Shown here: positions 43,213 through 51,613 of the stretch, piece by piece
Numbering within the stretch: the stretch's first letter is position 1
Layout of the letters: each line of letters starts with the position of its first letter
The notes under the pieces: model-generated
What the model was told of the DNA's origin: nothing
Seen by the model: the letters and a program-made list of their open reading frames with translations, nothing else
Databases searched by the model: none
Translations under genes and position numbers: made by a program
NCBI GenBank assembly: GCA_041916775.1
Contig: JAYRYZ010000015.1
Location: 1 to 64,000 of the forward strand
From: UBA2357 sp041916775
GTDB lineage: Bacteria; Pseudomonadota; Gammaproteobacteria; Burkholderiales; Rhodocyclaceae
Direction: 5' to 3'
Length of the DNA stretch: 64,000 nucleotides

Positions 43213-44309
43213 TGAAGCTCAAAACCGTCACCCTGCGTGGCTACAAGTCCATCGCCAAGCTGGAAGCCTTCGAGCTGCGCAACCTCAACGTGCTGATCGG
43301 TGCCAACGGCGCAGGCAAAAGCAACTTCATCGGCATCTTCAAGCTGCTGGCGGCGCTGGCCGATGGCAATCTGCAGACCTTTGTGCAGAAACAAGGCGGG
43401 CCGGATGCCCTGCTGCACGGCAGCCGCAAGCGTACGCAGCAGATCGATGCCGAAATCTATTTCGAGAAAAACAGCTACAGAATCGCTAATGGCTATCGGA
43501 TCAGTCTTACGCCTACCGCAGACAACCGGCTGATCTTTAGCCGTGAAGAAACCTGGATTGATGGGCATTTGACAACCAAGGCCATCCCACTGGGAACGGC
43601 CCATGACGAGGCCAAGCTGCGCGATGACCAACAACCAGTCAGCACTTACGTGCGTCCTGCGATGCAAAGCTGGCGGCAGTACCACTTCCACGACACGAGC
43701 GACTCCGCCGCTGTAAAGCGCCCGCATGGCAGCAATGACAATCTGCGCTTGAAACCGGCGGCGGATAACTTGGCGGCGTATTTGGCCAAACTCAAGAAAA
43801 CCTTTCCCGATGCATACCAGCGCATCGTGGACACCATCAAGCTGGCTGCACCCTTTTTCGGTGGTTTTGTCATCCGCGACCCATTGCCCGAAAGCATCGA
43901 GCTGGAGTGGTTCGAGCAGACTGATCCGGACACGCCGTACAAGGCGCATGTGCTCTCCGATGGCACGCTGCGCTTTATCTGCCTGACCACGCTGTTGATG
44001 CAGCCCACTCACCTGCTGCCTGACACGGTGCTGATCGACGAGCCGGAGCTTGGTTTGCACCCCTATGCCATCAACCTGCTGGCGGACATGCTCAAACAGG
44101 TGGCCGAAACCAAGCAGGTGATCGTCTCCACCCAGTCGGTGGAACTGCTCAACGCCTTTGAGCCGCAAGACGTCGTGGTTGTGGAGCGCGAGAGTGGTGC
44201 CACGGTGCTCAAGTGGCTTGACCCGGAGGAGTTGAAGGACTGGCTGGAGGACTACAACCTCGGTGACCTGTGGAAGCGCAATGTGCTGGGCGGGAGGCCG
44301 ACCCGATGA
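43212..44309 (+). CDS. AAA/ABC-type ATPase (RecF/OLD-like) of the restriction operon
   Basis: The product is 365 residues from a GTG start that shares one base with the FRG stop codon. Walker A is GANGAGKS (30-37), a signature-like LSDGTLRF is at 248-255, and Walker B is VLIDEPE (273-279), followed by an H-loop region (IVSTQSVELLNAF). This is the SMC/RecF-like AAA_21 type often found in phage-defence loci. The gene downstream encodes its usual DUF4276 partner. Confidence 0.9.
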   Translation: MKLKTVTLRGYKSIAKLEAFELRNLNVLIGANGAGKSNFIGIFKLLAALADGNLQTFVQKQGGPDALLHGSRKRTQQIDAEIYFEKNSYRIANGYRISLTPTADNRLIFSREETWIDGHLTTKAIPLGTAHDEAKLRDDQQPVSTYVRPAMQSWRQYHFHDTSDSAAVKRPHGSNDNLRLKPAADNLAAYLAKLKKTFPDAYQRIVDTIKLAAPFFGGFVIRDPLPESIELEWFEQTDPDTPYKAHVLSDGTLRFICLTTLLMQPTHLLPDTVLIDEPELGLHPYAINLLADMLKQVAETKQVIVSTQSVELLNAFEPQDVVVVERESGATVLKWLDPEELKDWLEDYNLGDLWKRNVLGGRPTR

Positions 44310-44986
44310 GGCGCGTGTGTATCGTCTGCAAAGGGCAGACCGAAGAAACCTTCGTGCGGGATGTGCTGGCACCGGCCTTCTACGACTTGGGCCTGAACCT
44401 GATCCCTGAGATGGTGGAGACATCTCCCGGCCACAAAGGCGGCGCTTTAAAGTACGACCGGGTCAAACGCCACTTGCGCAATACCTTGCGCCAGAACAGT
44501 GCGCCGGTGGTCACGACCTTGTTTGACCTGTATCGACTCGACAGCGGATTCCCCGGTTTTGATGCATCGCGGGCGCAGCCAGACTTACCACGGCGATTGG
44601 AAGTTCTGAAGCAATCCCTGCACGCCGATGTGGTGGCTGAGGCCGGTTGTCAGCCGGGCCGGTTCATCCCCTACATCCAGCCGTATGAGTTTGAGGCACT
44701 ACTGTTTAGCGATGTGCCCACATTGACGCGTGTCGAACCGGGTTGGCAGGCGGCAAGTGTTGCATTGGCGGCGGCACGTGCAGCCGCCGAGTCGCCCGAA
44801 CACATCAACGACCGGCCCGAAACCAAGCCTGCAGCGCATCTGGAGCGCGAATTGAATAACCCCAGTTATCGCAAGCGCAGGCATGGCCCCATCGCAGCCC
44901 AGAAGATTGGGCTGGCCAAGATCGAAGCAGAGTGTGCGTTCTTTGCCGCGTGGCTGGCACAAATCAGGGAGTTGGCACAGCCATGA
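44306..44986 (+). CDS. DUF4276 protein, ATPase partner
   Basis: The product is 226 residues. The N-terminal strand-loop CKGQTEETFV and VVTTLFDLYRLDSGFPGF fit DUF4276, a family with Toprim-like character. Most members I recall have Glu in the first motif (EGQTEE), whereas here the residue is Lys9, so a metal-binding acid may be missing. It overlaps the ATPase gene by 4 nt and hsdR by 4 nt. Together with the ATPase it resembles two-gene defence modules such as ATPase-Toprim pairs, but from different families than PARIS. Confidence 0.82.
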   Translation: MRRVCIVCKGQTEETFVRDVLAPAFYDLGLNLIPEMVETSPGHKGGALKYDRVKRHLRNTLRQNSAPVVTTLFDLYRLDSGFPGFDASRAQPDLPRRLEVLKQSLHADVVAEAGCQPGRFIPYIQPYEFEALLFSDVPTLTRVEPGWQAASVALAAARAAAESPEHINDRPETKPAAHLERELNNPSYRKRRHGPIAAQKIGLAKIEAECAFFAAWLAQIRELAQP

Positions 44987-47900
44987 TGAACGAACAACAA
45001 CTCGAAGATCTTTGCATTGGCTGGTTTCAGGAAACCGGCTGGCAGTTTGTTCATGGCCCCGATATTGCCCACGATGGTGCGAACCCGGAACGGGCCGATT
45101 ATCGGCAGGTGATCCTGCGCGATCGCCTGCTGGCAGCTTTGGCTCGCATCAACCCGCACATTCCTACCGCTGCGCTAGAACAGGTAGTGCACATTGTGCA
45201 AACCATCAGCGAGCCGCAGGCTGTGGTGCGCAATCGGAGTTTTCACCGGCTGCTGCTTTCGGGTGTGGCAGTGGAGTTTTCGGTAGGGGATGAAAAGAAA
45301 AGTGATCTGGTGCACCTGATCGATTTCGCCAACCCTCAGCACAACGAATTTCTGGTTATCAACCAGTTCACGGTCACCGGCACCAAGCAGCCTCGACGGC
45401 CTGATCTGGTGGCCTTCATCAATGGCCTGCCGCTGGCGGTGATCGAGCTGAAGAACCCGGCCAACGAACAGACCGACGTCTGGGATGCCTTCAACCAGCT
45501 GCAAACCTACAAGGACGAAATCAGCGACCTGTTCAACAGTAATGAGGCGCTGGTGGTCAGCGATGGCTGGACGGCGCGGGTGGGCTCGCTCACGGCCAAT
45601 GCCGAACGCATGCTGCCCTGGCGCACCATCGCCAACGAAGATGATCGCCCCCGCCTGCAACTGGAGCTGGAAACCGTGGTGCGCGGCTTTTTTGCGCCGG
45701 AGTTGTTCCTTGACTACATCCGCCACTTTGTGCTGTTCGAGCAGGATGGCGATGCGGTAATCAAGAAAATCGCGGGCTATCACCAGTTCCATGCCGTGCG
45801 TGAGGCGGTACGCGCCACGGTGATCGCGGCGAGTTCGCCTGACAAGGGCTTGCTGGAGGTGCGAGAGGAGCGCGCCACCTATGGCAAAGAGGTGAAACAG
45901 GGCTCACGCAAGGCCGGTGTGGTGTGGCACACGCAGGGCTCGGGCAAGAGCATCACCATGGCCTGCTACGCGGGCAAGCTGCTGCAACAGCCGGAGATGA
46001 AGAACCCGACGCTGGTGGTGGTGACGGACCGTAACGATCTGGATGGTCAGCTGTTTGCCACCTTCTGCGCCGCCAGCGACTTGCTCAAGACCACGCCATT
46101 ACAGGCGGGCAGCCGCGATGAGTTGCGCGAAATGCTGGCCTCGCGTCAGGCGGGCGGCATCATCTTCACCACGGTGCAGAAATTCGCCCTGCTGGATGAG
46201 GAAGATGAACACCCGCTTCTGTCCGACCGATCCAATATCGTGGTCATCTCGGACGAAGCACACCGCAGCCAGTACGGCACCAAGGGGCGCTTCGATGAGA
46301 AGGCAGGCAAATATGTGTTCGGCTATGCCAAGCATCTGCGCGATGCACTGAAGAACGCCACCTTCATTGGCTTCACCGGTACACCGATTGCGCTGGAGGA
46401 CAAGGACACCCGCGCGGTTTTTGGCGATTACGTCAGCATCTACGACATTCAGGACGCGGTGGATGATGGTGCCACGGTGCCGATCTACTACGAAAGCCGT
46501 CTGGCCAAGCTGGATGTGAAGCAGGCGGAGATCGACGCGCTCAACGAGCAGGTCGACGAGGTAGTGGAGGACGAAGAGGACATTGCCAGCCGCGAGAAAA
46601 CCAAGAGCGAATGGGCCGCTTTGGAAAAGCTAGTGGGCGCGGAACCGCGTCTGGCGCAAGTGGCCAAGGATCTGGTTGAACACTTCGAAACTCGCAGCGC
46701 GACACTCGATGGCAAGGCCATGATTGTGTGCATGAGCCGCGACATCTGTGCCCAGCTTTACAAGGCCATCGTCACCTTGCGGCCAGACTGGCACGATGAC
46801 GATCCGGAAAAAGGTGCCATCAAGGTGGTGATGACCGGTTCGGCGGCTGACAAGGAATTGCTGCAGCCCCACCTTTACAGCAAGCAGGTGAAAAAGCGAC
46901 TGGAAAAGCGCTTCAAGGATGCCAAAGACCCGCTGAAGCTGGTGATCGTGCGTGACATGTGGCTGACCGGCTTTGATGCGCCTTGCTGCCACACCATGTA
47001 CGTGGACAAACCCATGAAGGGCCACAACCTGATGCAGGCCATCGCACGGGTGAATCGGGTGTTCAAGAACAAGCCGGGCGGCCTCGTGGTGGACTACATC
47101 GGCATCGCCAATGAACTGAAAGCCGCGCTCAAGACCTACACCGAAGCCAAGGGCAAAGGCGACCCCACGCACAACGCCGCCGAAGCGCTGGCCGTGTTAC
47201 TCGAGAAGATGGACATCGTGCGCGGCATGATGCACGGCTGCGACTACAGCGGTTTTGAGACCCAGGCGGCGGCCTTGCTGGTGCCCTGTGCCAACCATCT
47301 GCTGGGTTTGAAGGATGGAAAGCAGCGCTTCCTAGACACGATGGTGGCGGTAGCCAAGGCCTATTCACTGTGCGGCACGCTGGACGAGGCCGCTGTGCTG
47401 CGCAAGGAAATCGCCTTTTTCTCAGCCATCAAGGCGGCCATCACCAAGTTCACCACGGTGGACAAGAAACGATCCACCGAAGAGAAGAACTGTGCGCTGA
47501 AGCAGATCCTGGACAACGCCATCGTTGCCGACGGTGTTGCCGACATTTTTGCGCTGGCGGGGCTCGACAAGCCAAACATCGGTCTGTTGTCGGACGAGTT
47601 CCTTGAAGACGTGCGCCAGATGGAGAGCCGCAACCTGGCCGTTGAGCTTCTGGAGAAATTGCTGCGCGACGAGATCAAGGCGCGGGCACGCAACAACGTG
47701 GTTCAGGAGAAGAAGTACGGCGACCGTCTGCTGGAGACCCTGCGCAAGTATCACAACCGTGCCATCGAGACGGCACAGGTCATCGAGGAGCTGATCCAGA
47801 TGGCCAAGGAATTTCAGGCTGTGCTGGAGCGCGAAGCCGCACTGGGCTTGGGTCAGGATGAGATCGCTTTCTATGATGCACTGGCCAATAACGAAAGCGC

Positions 47901-48132
47901 GGTCCGTGAGTTGGGTGACGATATCCTGAAGAAGATCGCCATCGAGATCACAGAAAAATTGCGTGCCAGCACGACGGTGGATTGGCAGGTGCGCGAGAGT
48001 GTCCGGGCGCGGCTGCGGATTTTGGTGAGGCGCTGCTTGCAGAAGTGGAAGTACCCGCCCGACCAGCAGGCCGATGCGGTCGAGCTGGTTCTCAAACAAG
48101 CGGAGTCGCTGTCAAACGAATGGTCGAAGTGA
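44983..48132 (+). CDS. hsdR: Type I restriction-modification endonuclease/translocase subunit
   Basis: The product is 1,049 residues. The N-terminal PD-(D/E)xK nuclease uses Asp141, Glu155 and Lys157 (RPDLVAFINGLPLAVIELK). The SF2 translocase follows, with Walker A TQGSGKS (about 318-323), the DEAH box VISDEAHRS, and helicase motifs to about 750 (GFDAPCCHTMYVDKPM). A helical C-terminal domain ends in a tail starting at VDW (999). In well-studied type I enzymes this end docks HsdR to the methyltransferase. The start overlaps the DUF4276 gene by 4 nt; it closes the operon. Confidence 0.96.
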   Translation: MMNEQQLEDLCIGWFQETGWQFVHGPDIAHDGANPERADYRQVILRDRLLAALARINPHIPTAALEQVVHIVQTISEPQAVVRNRSFHRLLLSGVAVEFSVGDEKKSDLVHLIDFANPQHNEFLVINQFTVTGTKQPRRPDLVAFINGLPLAVIELKNPANEQTDVWDAFNQLQTYKDEISDLFNSNEALVVSDGWTARVGSLTANAERMLPWRTIANEDDRPRLQLELETVVRGFFAPELFLDYIRHFVLFEQDGDAVIKKIAGYHQFHAVREAVRATVIAASSPDKGLLEVREERATYGKEVKQGSRKAGVVWHTQGSGKSITMACYAGKLLQQPEMKNPTLVVVTDRNDLDGQLFATFCAASDLLKTTPLQAGSRDELREMLASRQAGGIIFTTVQKFALLDEEDEHPLLSDRSNIVVISDEAHRSQYGTKGRFDEKAGKYVFGYAKHLRDALKNATFIGFTGTPIALEDKDTRAVFGDYVSIYDIQDAVDDGATVPIYYESRLAKLDVKQAEIDALNEQVDEVVEDEEDIASREKTKSEWAALEKLVGAEPRLAQVAKDLVEHFETRSATLDGKAMIVCMSRDICAQLYKAIVTLRPDWHDDDPEKGAIKVVMTGSAADKELLQPHLYSKQVKKRLEKRFKDAKDPLKLVIVRDMWLTGFDAPCCHTMYVDKPMKGHNLMQAIARVNRVFKNKPGGLVVDYIGIANELKAALKTYTEAKGKGDPTHNAAEALAVLLEKMDIVRGMMHGCDYSGFETQAAALLVPCANHLLGLKDGKQRFLDTMVAVAKAYSLCGTLDEAAVLRKEIAFFSAIKAAITKFTTVDKKRSTEEKNCALKQILDNAIVADGVADIFALAGLDKPNIGLLSDEFLEDVRQMESRNLAVELLEKLLRDEIKARARNNVVQEKKYGDRLLETLRKYHNRAIETAQVIEELIQMAKEFQAVLEREAALGLGQDEIAFYDALANNESAVRELGDDILKKIAIEITEKLRASTTVDWQVRESVRARLRILVRRCLQKWKYPPDQQADAVELVLKQAESLSNEWSK

Positions 48133-48360
48133 ATCGGCGATAGATGGGTGATAGAAATTGGTCAACTCAGTCGGCTGGCCTTCAAAATCAACACCTTCTA
48201 TCGCCCATAAGCCTGTGGTCTCGGCATCAACGGTGGGTGATAGAAGTCAGTTTTCCGGAAATTCCGGATAACTGCGCGCCAACCCGCAGCAACCCGCAGG
48301 AGTGCTCACAAGCTCGGGAGGCAAGTCGGCATATGGTCAACCATCCGCCACCAATATTGA
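48133..48360. repeat. Intergenic region with four GGGYGATAGAA-type repeats
   Basis: Downstream of hsdR no gene is seen. TGGGTGATAGAA occurs at 48,145-48,156 and 48,234-48,245, an inverted TTCTATCGCCCA at 48,196-48,207 (one mismatch), and a shortened GGCGATAGAT at 48,136-48,145. The role is unknown: operator, recombination site or end of the element are all possible. Confidence 0.5.
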
Positions 48361-48390
48361 AACCCCAACCGTTCTCGGTTGGGGTTTTTT
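48361..48390 (+). terminator. Terminator downstream of the restriction operon
   Basis: The 8-bp stem CCCCAACC/GGTTGGGG with loop GTTCTC is followed by TTTTTT. It lies 230 nt after the hsdR stop. The rest of the gap to 48,682 shows no gene. Confidence 0.9.
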
Positions 48391-48682
48391 CTTGCCTGAT
48401 CGCACCAGTTCCCACGTGTTGTTGGGGGCTCCTGCGGAAGCCTGCGGACTTCGCCAGCTACCCGAATTGGCCGCTCAGGGCCACACATTTCGGCGGTGTA
48501 TCGTCCAGCGATATCCCTGTGTGCCCGTCTGCTCAACCGCGGTCGAGAAACCGCCGAGATCACACCATTGCGATCAATCTTCCTTATGGATCAATCAGTA
48601 CTTATAAATAATCGAATACTGATGTAGAGTACTCGGAACCGACCCCGACATGCTTCCGAAGACAGTCATCAGGAGTTCGCCC

Positions 48683-49003
48683 ATGAGACAGGCAATCTCA
48701 CTCAGCCTCGCGACGGCACTGGCGCTCGCAAGCGCCAATGTCATCGCAAACCCGTTCCCGGATGCGGATCTCGACCAAGCGGAAGAGAAGCATATGGAGC
48801 TCTGCGTTCAGTGCCACATGGAGAAGTTCGGCGGCGAGGGGGGCTCGAACATCTACACCCGGCCCGATCGCAGGGTCACGACACCCAGCGGGTTGGCGCA
48901 GCAGCTTACGGCCTGTACGACGATGTTGAACCTCGATCTCTTCCCGGAAGACGAACATCATCTGGCCGGTTTTCTGAACAAGCACTTCTACAAGTTCGAA
49001 TGA
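48683..49003 (+). CDS. Small periplasmic c-type cytochrome
   Basis: The product is 106 residues from the ATG at 48,683, with AGGAG upstream. A signal peptide (ISLSLATALALASANVIA) is followed by one heme site, CVQCH. I do not recognise a specific family. Its place ahead of the second cytochrome and the sox genes suggests electron transfer during sulfur oxidation. Confidence 0.82.
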   Translation: MRQAISLSLATALALASANVIANPFPDADLDQAEEKHMELCVQCHMEKFGGEGGSNIYTRPDRRVTTPSGLAQQLTACTTMLNLDLFPEDEHHLAGFLNKHFYKFE

Positions 49004-49058
49004 GGCCCTGCTACTCACTGCACGGAAGTTCAGTCCCACGCCTTCGGGGAGACATCGC

Positions 49059-49691
49059 ATGTCTGCAACATCTTCAAGGATGATGAAAACCAGTGCCCTC
49101 GGCCTCATCGCGGGCTTGATGTCGTTGAGCGTGACGGCTGCCGACCCGCCTCCGGTCGATCTGACGCGTGCCGAGGAGATCCACATGGGGCGCTGCTTCA
49201 TGTGTCACGGTGCCGAGGGCGAAAGCTCGACCCCGCTTTACCCCCGTCTTGCAGGTCAGCACTATCAATACGTCGCCAAGCAACTCGCCGACTTCAAGTC
49301 GGGACGCCGCGCGAGCGATACGATGAACGGCATGGTGCAGGAGTTGAGCGAGGAGGAGATGATCGCGCTGGGCGTGCTCTTCGAGAAGAAGCCGACCAAG
49401 CCTGGCCAGCCCAAAGACCCGGAGCTCGCGGCAGTTGGTCGTTACGTGTTCCACCGCGGCAACGAATTTTCCGGTGTCGCCGCGTGTGCCTCCTGCCACG
49501 GGCAGGATGGGCGTGGCACGGCCCAGTTGCCACGGCTCGCCAGCCAGATCCCCCGGTATATCGAAAACCAGTTGAAATCGTTCAACAAGCGCGAGCGGAC
49601 CAACGACAACGAGGTGATGCACGTCATCGCCTCGCGGCTGACGGAGCTCGAAATCAAGGCGGTCGCGGCCTATATCAATACAATGGATTGA
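49059..49691 (+). CDS. Diheme cytochrome c (c4-like)
   Basis: The product is 210 residues with a signal peptide (SALGLIAGLMSLSVTAAD) and two similar cytochrome domains. The heme sites are CFMCH in the first half and CASCH in the second, with LPRLAGQ/LPRLASQ-type segments as in cytochrome c4. GGGGAGA precedes the first ATG, so that start is kept over later in-frame ATGs. It probably carries electrons from Sox or flavocytochrome c to a terminal oxidase. It converges on the fccB-like gene. Confidence 0.87.
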   Translation: MSATSSRMMKTSALGLIAGLMSLSVTAADPPPVDLTRAEEIHMGRCFMCHGAEGESSTPLYPRLAGQHYQYVAKQLADFKSGRRASDTMNGMVQELSEEEMIALGVLFEKKPTKPGQPKDPELAAVGRYVFHRGNEFSGVAACASCHGQDGRGTAQLPRLASQIPRYIENQLKSFNKRERTNDNEVMHVIASRLTELEIKAVAAYINTMD

Positions 49692-49761
49692 GTTAAGGCG
49701 CCCTCACCTCCCGCTCACCCGGTCCGCACGCTTGCACCTGCGGCCCGGGTTGTCGGCGCAA

Positions 49762-51045
49762 TCAGGACAACATGTCCGCCCAGATGTTCTGCGCCCAAGC
49801 CATCGCGTATTTGGCCTCCAGTTCATTGGCCGCGACCGAGACACCACCCGCGCCCTCGACCGGCAGGAAGGTGCGCTTTTCAGCGTTGTACTGATGCACC
49901 GAGGCCACATGCATCGCGTTCCTGGCATCGACGAAGCTGTAGCAGGTGTTCATGACCACGGGCTCGGCACTCGGGGCCCGCCCCGCGAGGATGTTCAGGA
50001 TCGCAGCGGCCGCGACCTTGGCATGCTGATTGGCCATGTGGCCGGACTTCGGCATGGTCGGCGCGGGGAAGATGGCGTCGCCAAGCACGTGCACATTCGG
50101 CGCGCCCTTCGCCTCCATGGTGAGCCAATCGACATCCACCCAACGGCCGTTGATCAGATTGACGCCCAGCATATCGACGATGCGTCCGGCACGATGCGGC
50201 GGAATGATGTTCAGCACGCTCGCCTGAACCTCGGAGAAGTCGAGCTCGGCCTTCATCGCCCCGGCGTCGACCGACACCAAGGTGCTGTTGGGCACGTACT
50301 CCAGATTGGCCTTGTAGCGTCCCTCGAAAGCCTTGGTAAACAAACCCTTCTTCGACTGGATGTCGGGGTTCGAGTCCAGCACCATGAGTTTGGAACGCGG
50401 CTTTCGTTCGAGCAGGTAGTTTGCAACGAGGCAAGCGCGCTCGTAGGGACCCGGCGGGCAACGATAGGGCGCCTTCGGGATGTGGATCGCCACCACGCCG
50501 CCATCCTCCATCGCCTCGAGCTGCTTCTGCAGCAACGCCGTCTGTGGCCCTGCCTTCCATGCATGCGGTATGCGCTCGAGATTGCCGGCGAGCCCGGGCA
50601 CATCGTCGAGCAGGAAGTCGATACCCGGTGAAAGCACCAGCCTGTCATACGTCGTGGTCTTGCCGCTGGCCAGCTTGAGTTCGCGCTTTGCAACGTCGAC
50701 CGCGACGACTTCATCGGTCACGACGTCGACACCCCATTGCGTGCGAAGCTTGTCGTAGCCGATCGTGATGTCCGCCATGCTCTTGAGGCCGCCGACGACC
50801 AGGTTGGAGATCGGGCAAGAAACGAAGCTGGCTTCTCGCTCGATCAGTGTGACCTTGACACCCCCATTGCTCCACATGCGCAGGTACTTGGCCGCGGTCG
50901 AGCCGCCGTAACCACCTCCGACCACCACGACATGACCCGCCTTGCCATTTGCGGTTGTGGCTGCCGCTGCGGCGATCGGTGCCTGGAGCGCACCGCCGGC
51001 CGCGACCGCACCCAGCGATTTCAGGAAATTGCGTCTGTTCGCCAT
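49762..51045 (-). CDS. fccB: Flavocytochrome c sulfide dehydrogenase, flavoprotein subunit
   Basis: The product is 427 residues. A twin-arginine signal (RRNFLKSLGAVAAGG) predicts folded export with FAD. The N-terminal dinucleotide motif is VVVVGGGYGGSTAAKYL. Redox cysteines appear in FVSCPISNLVVGG and YRCPPGPYERACL, and PPHRAG is typical of FccB/SoxF. It oxidises sulfide and passes electrons to the cytochrome subunit encoded 12 nt upstream. The FccB/SoxF choice cannot be settled from sequence alone. Confidence 0.9.
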   Translation of the reverse strand: MANRRNFLKSLGAVAAGGALQAPIAAAAATTANGKAGHVVVVGGGYGGSTAAKYLRMWSNGGVKVTLIEREASFVSCPISNLVVGGLKSMADITIGYDKLRTQWGVDVVTDEVVAVDVAKRELKLASGKTTTYDRLVLSPGIDFLLDDVPGLAGNLERIPHAWKAGPQTALLQKQLEAMEDGGVVAIHIPKAPYRCPPGPYERACLVANYLLERKPRSKLMVLDSNPDIQSKKGLFTKAFEGRYKANLEYVPNSTLVSVDAGAMKAELDFSEVQASVLNIIPPHRAGRIVDMLGVNLINGRWVDVDWLTMEAKGAPNVHVLGDAIFPAPTMPKSGHMANQHAKVAAAAILNILAGRAPSAEPVVMNTCYSFVDARNAMHVASVHQYNAEKRTFLPVEGAGGVSVAANELEAKYAMAWAQNIWADMLS

Positions 51046-51057
51046 TGATCCGTTCCT

Positions 51058-51357
51058 CTACTTTTGCGCCGCGAAGAATTCCGCGATGAGTTTGATCTGC
51101 GCCTCGGTGTAGCCCGGGGCGATCTGATGCATCAAGGTCGCAGGCTGATCACCAGAGCGGAAATCCGCGACCTTCTGGATGATCTCGTCTGCGGGCTGGC
51201 CCGCAAGCGACTTGGCCTCACCGATCGCGTTGCCGTTGGTGCCATGACAGTTCGCGCACGTGGCGGCAAGGTTCCGTCCAAGGTCAGGGTCCTGCGCGTG
51301 CAACGCAGCTGCCGAAACGGACAGGAATATTCCGAACATATATCTCTTCAATCTCAC
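51058..51357 (-). CDS. Cytochrome c subunit paired with FccB (FccA/SoxE-like)
   Basis: The product is 99 residues from a GTG at 51,357, preceded by GGAGGAGG; it gives a good signal peptide (VRLKRYMFGIFLSVSAAALHA). An ATG six codons later would shorten the basic n-region. It holds a single heme site CANCH, with FRSGDQPATLMHQIAPGYTEAQI typical of small class I cytochromes. It is the likely electron acceptor of the flavoprotein. Confidence 0.85.
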   Translation of the reverse strand: MRLKRYMFGIFLSVSAAALHAQDPDLGRNLAATCANCHGTNGNAIGEAKSLAGQPADEIIQKVADFRSGDQPATLMHQIAPGYTEAQIKLIAEFFAAQK

Positions 51358-51560
51358 GACTCCTCCTCCACGGGTTGATTCCTGCTCTCGAAGTGCCCGA
51401 CACGCAGCCTCCGGGCGCCCTGCAGATCGAGGCTTCAGCGGCCTCGTCTGGGGTTCAGCGTCCGCAGTATATCGCACGCAAAGCCATGTAAAGGAAGGCA
51501 TTTTCCTCGCGCATGGAGCAAGCGTGCATGACGCAGCGCACAAATATTATTGGTTGACTA

Positions 51561-51578
51561 TATTCGCTTATACGAATA
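51561..51578. promoter_or_regulatory. ArsR-type operator between arsR-like gene and fccA-like gene
   Basis: TATTCGCTTATACGAATA is a perfect palindrome apart from its centre and contains ATTC-N8-GAAT, the spacing known for sulfide-responsive BigR/SqrR-type repressors. TTGACT at 51,554-51,559 could be the -35 of the regulator's promoter, with the operator just after it, so repression would block RNA polymerase. The gap 51,358-51,613 otherwise holds no gene. Confidence 0.72.
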
Positions 51579-51613
51579 ATGTCATTAAAGAATGTTAATC
51601 ACCGATCAGAAAA

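Noticed and set aside
35882..48682. An integrase or transposase that would explain insertion next to ssrA
   Set aside because: No tyrosine or serine recombinase or DDE transposase motif was found in any frame of the block, so an intact mobile element is not claimed.
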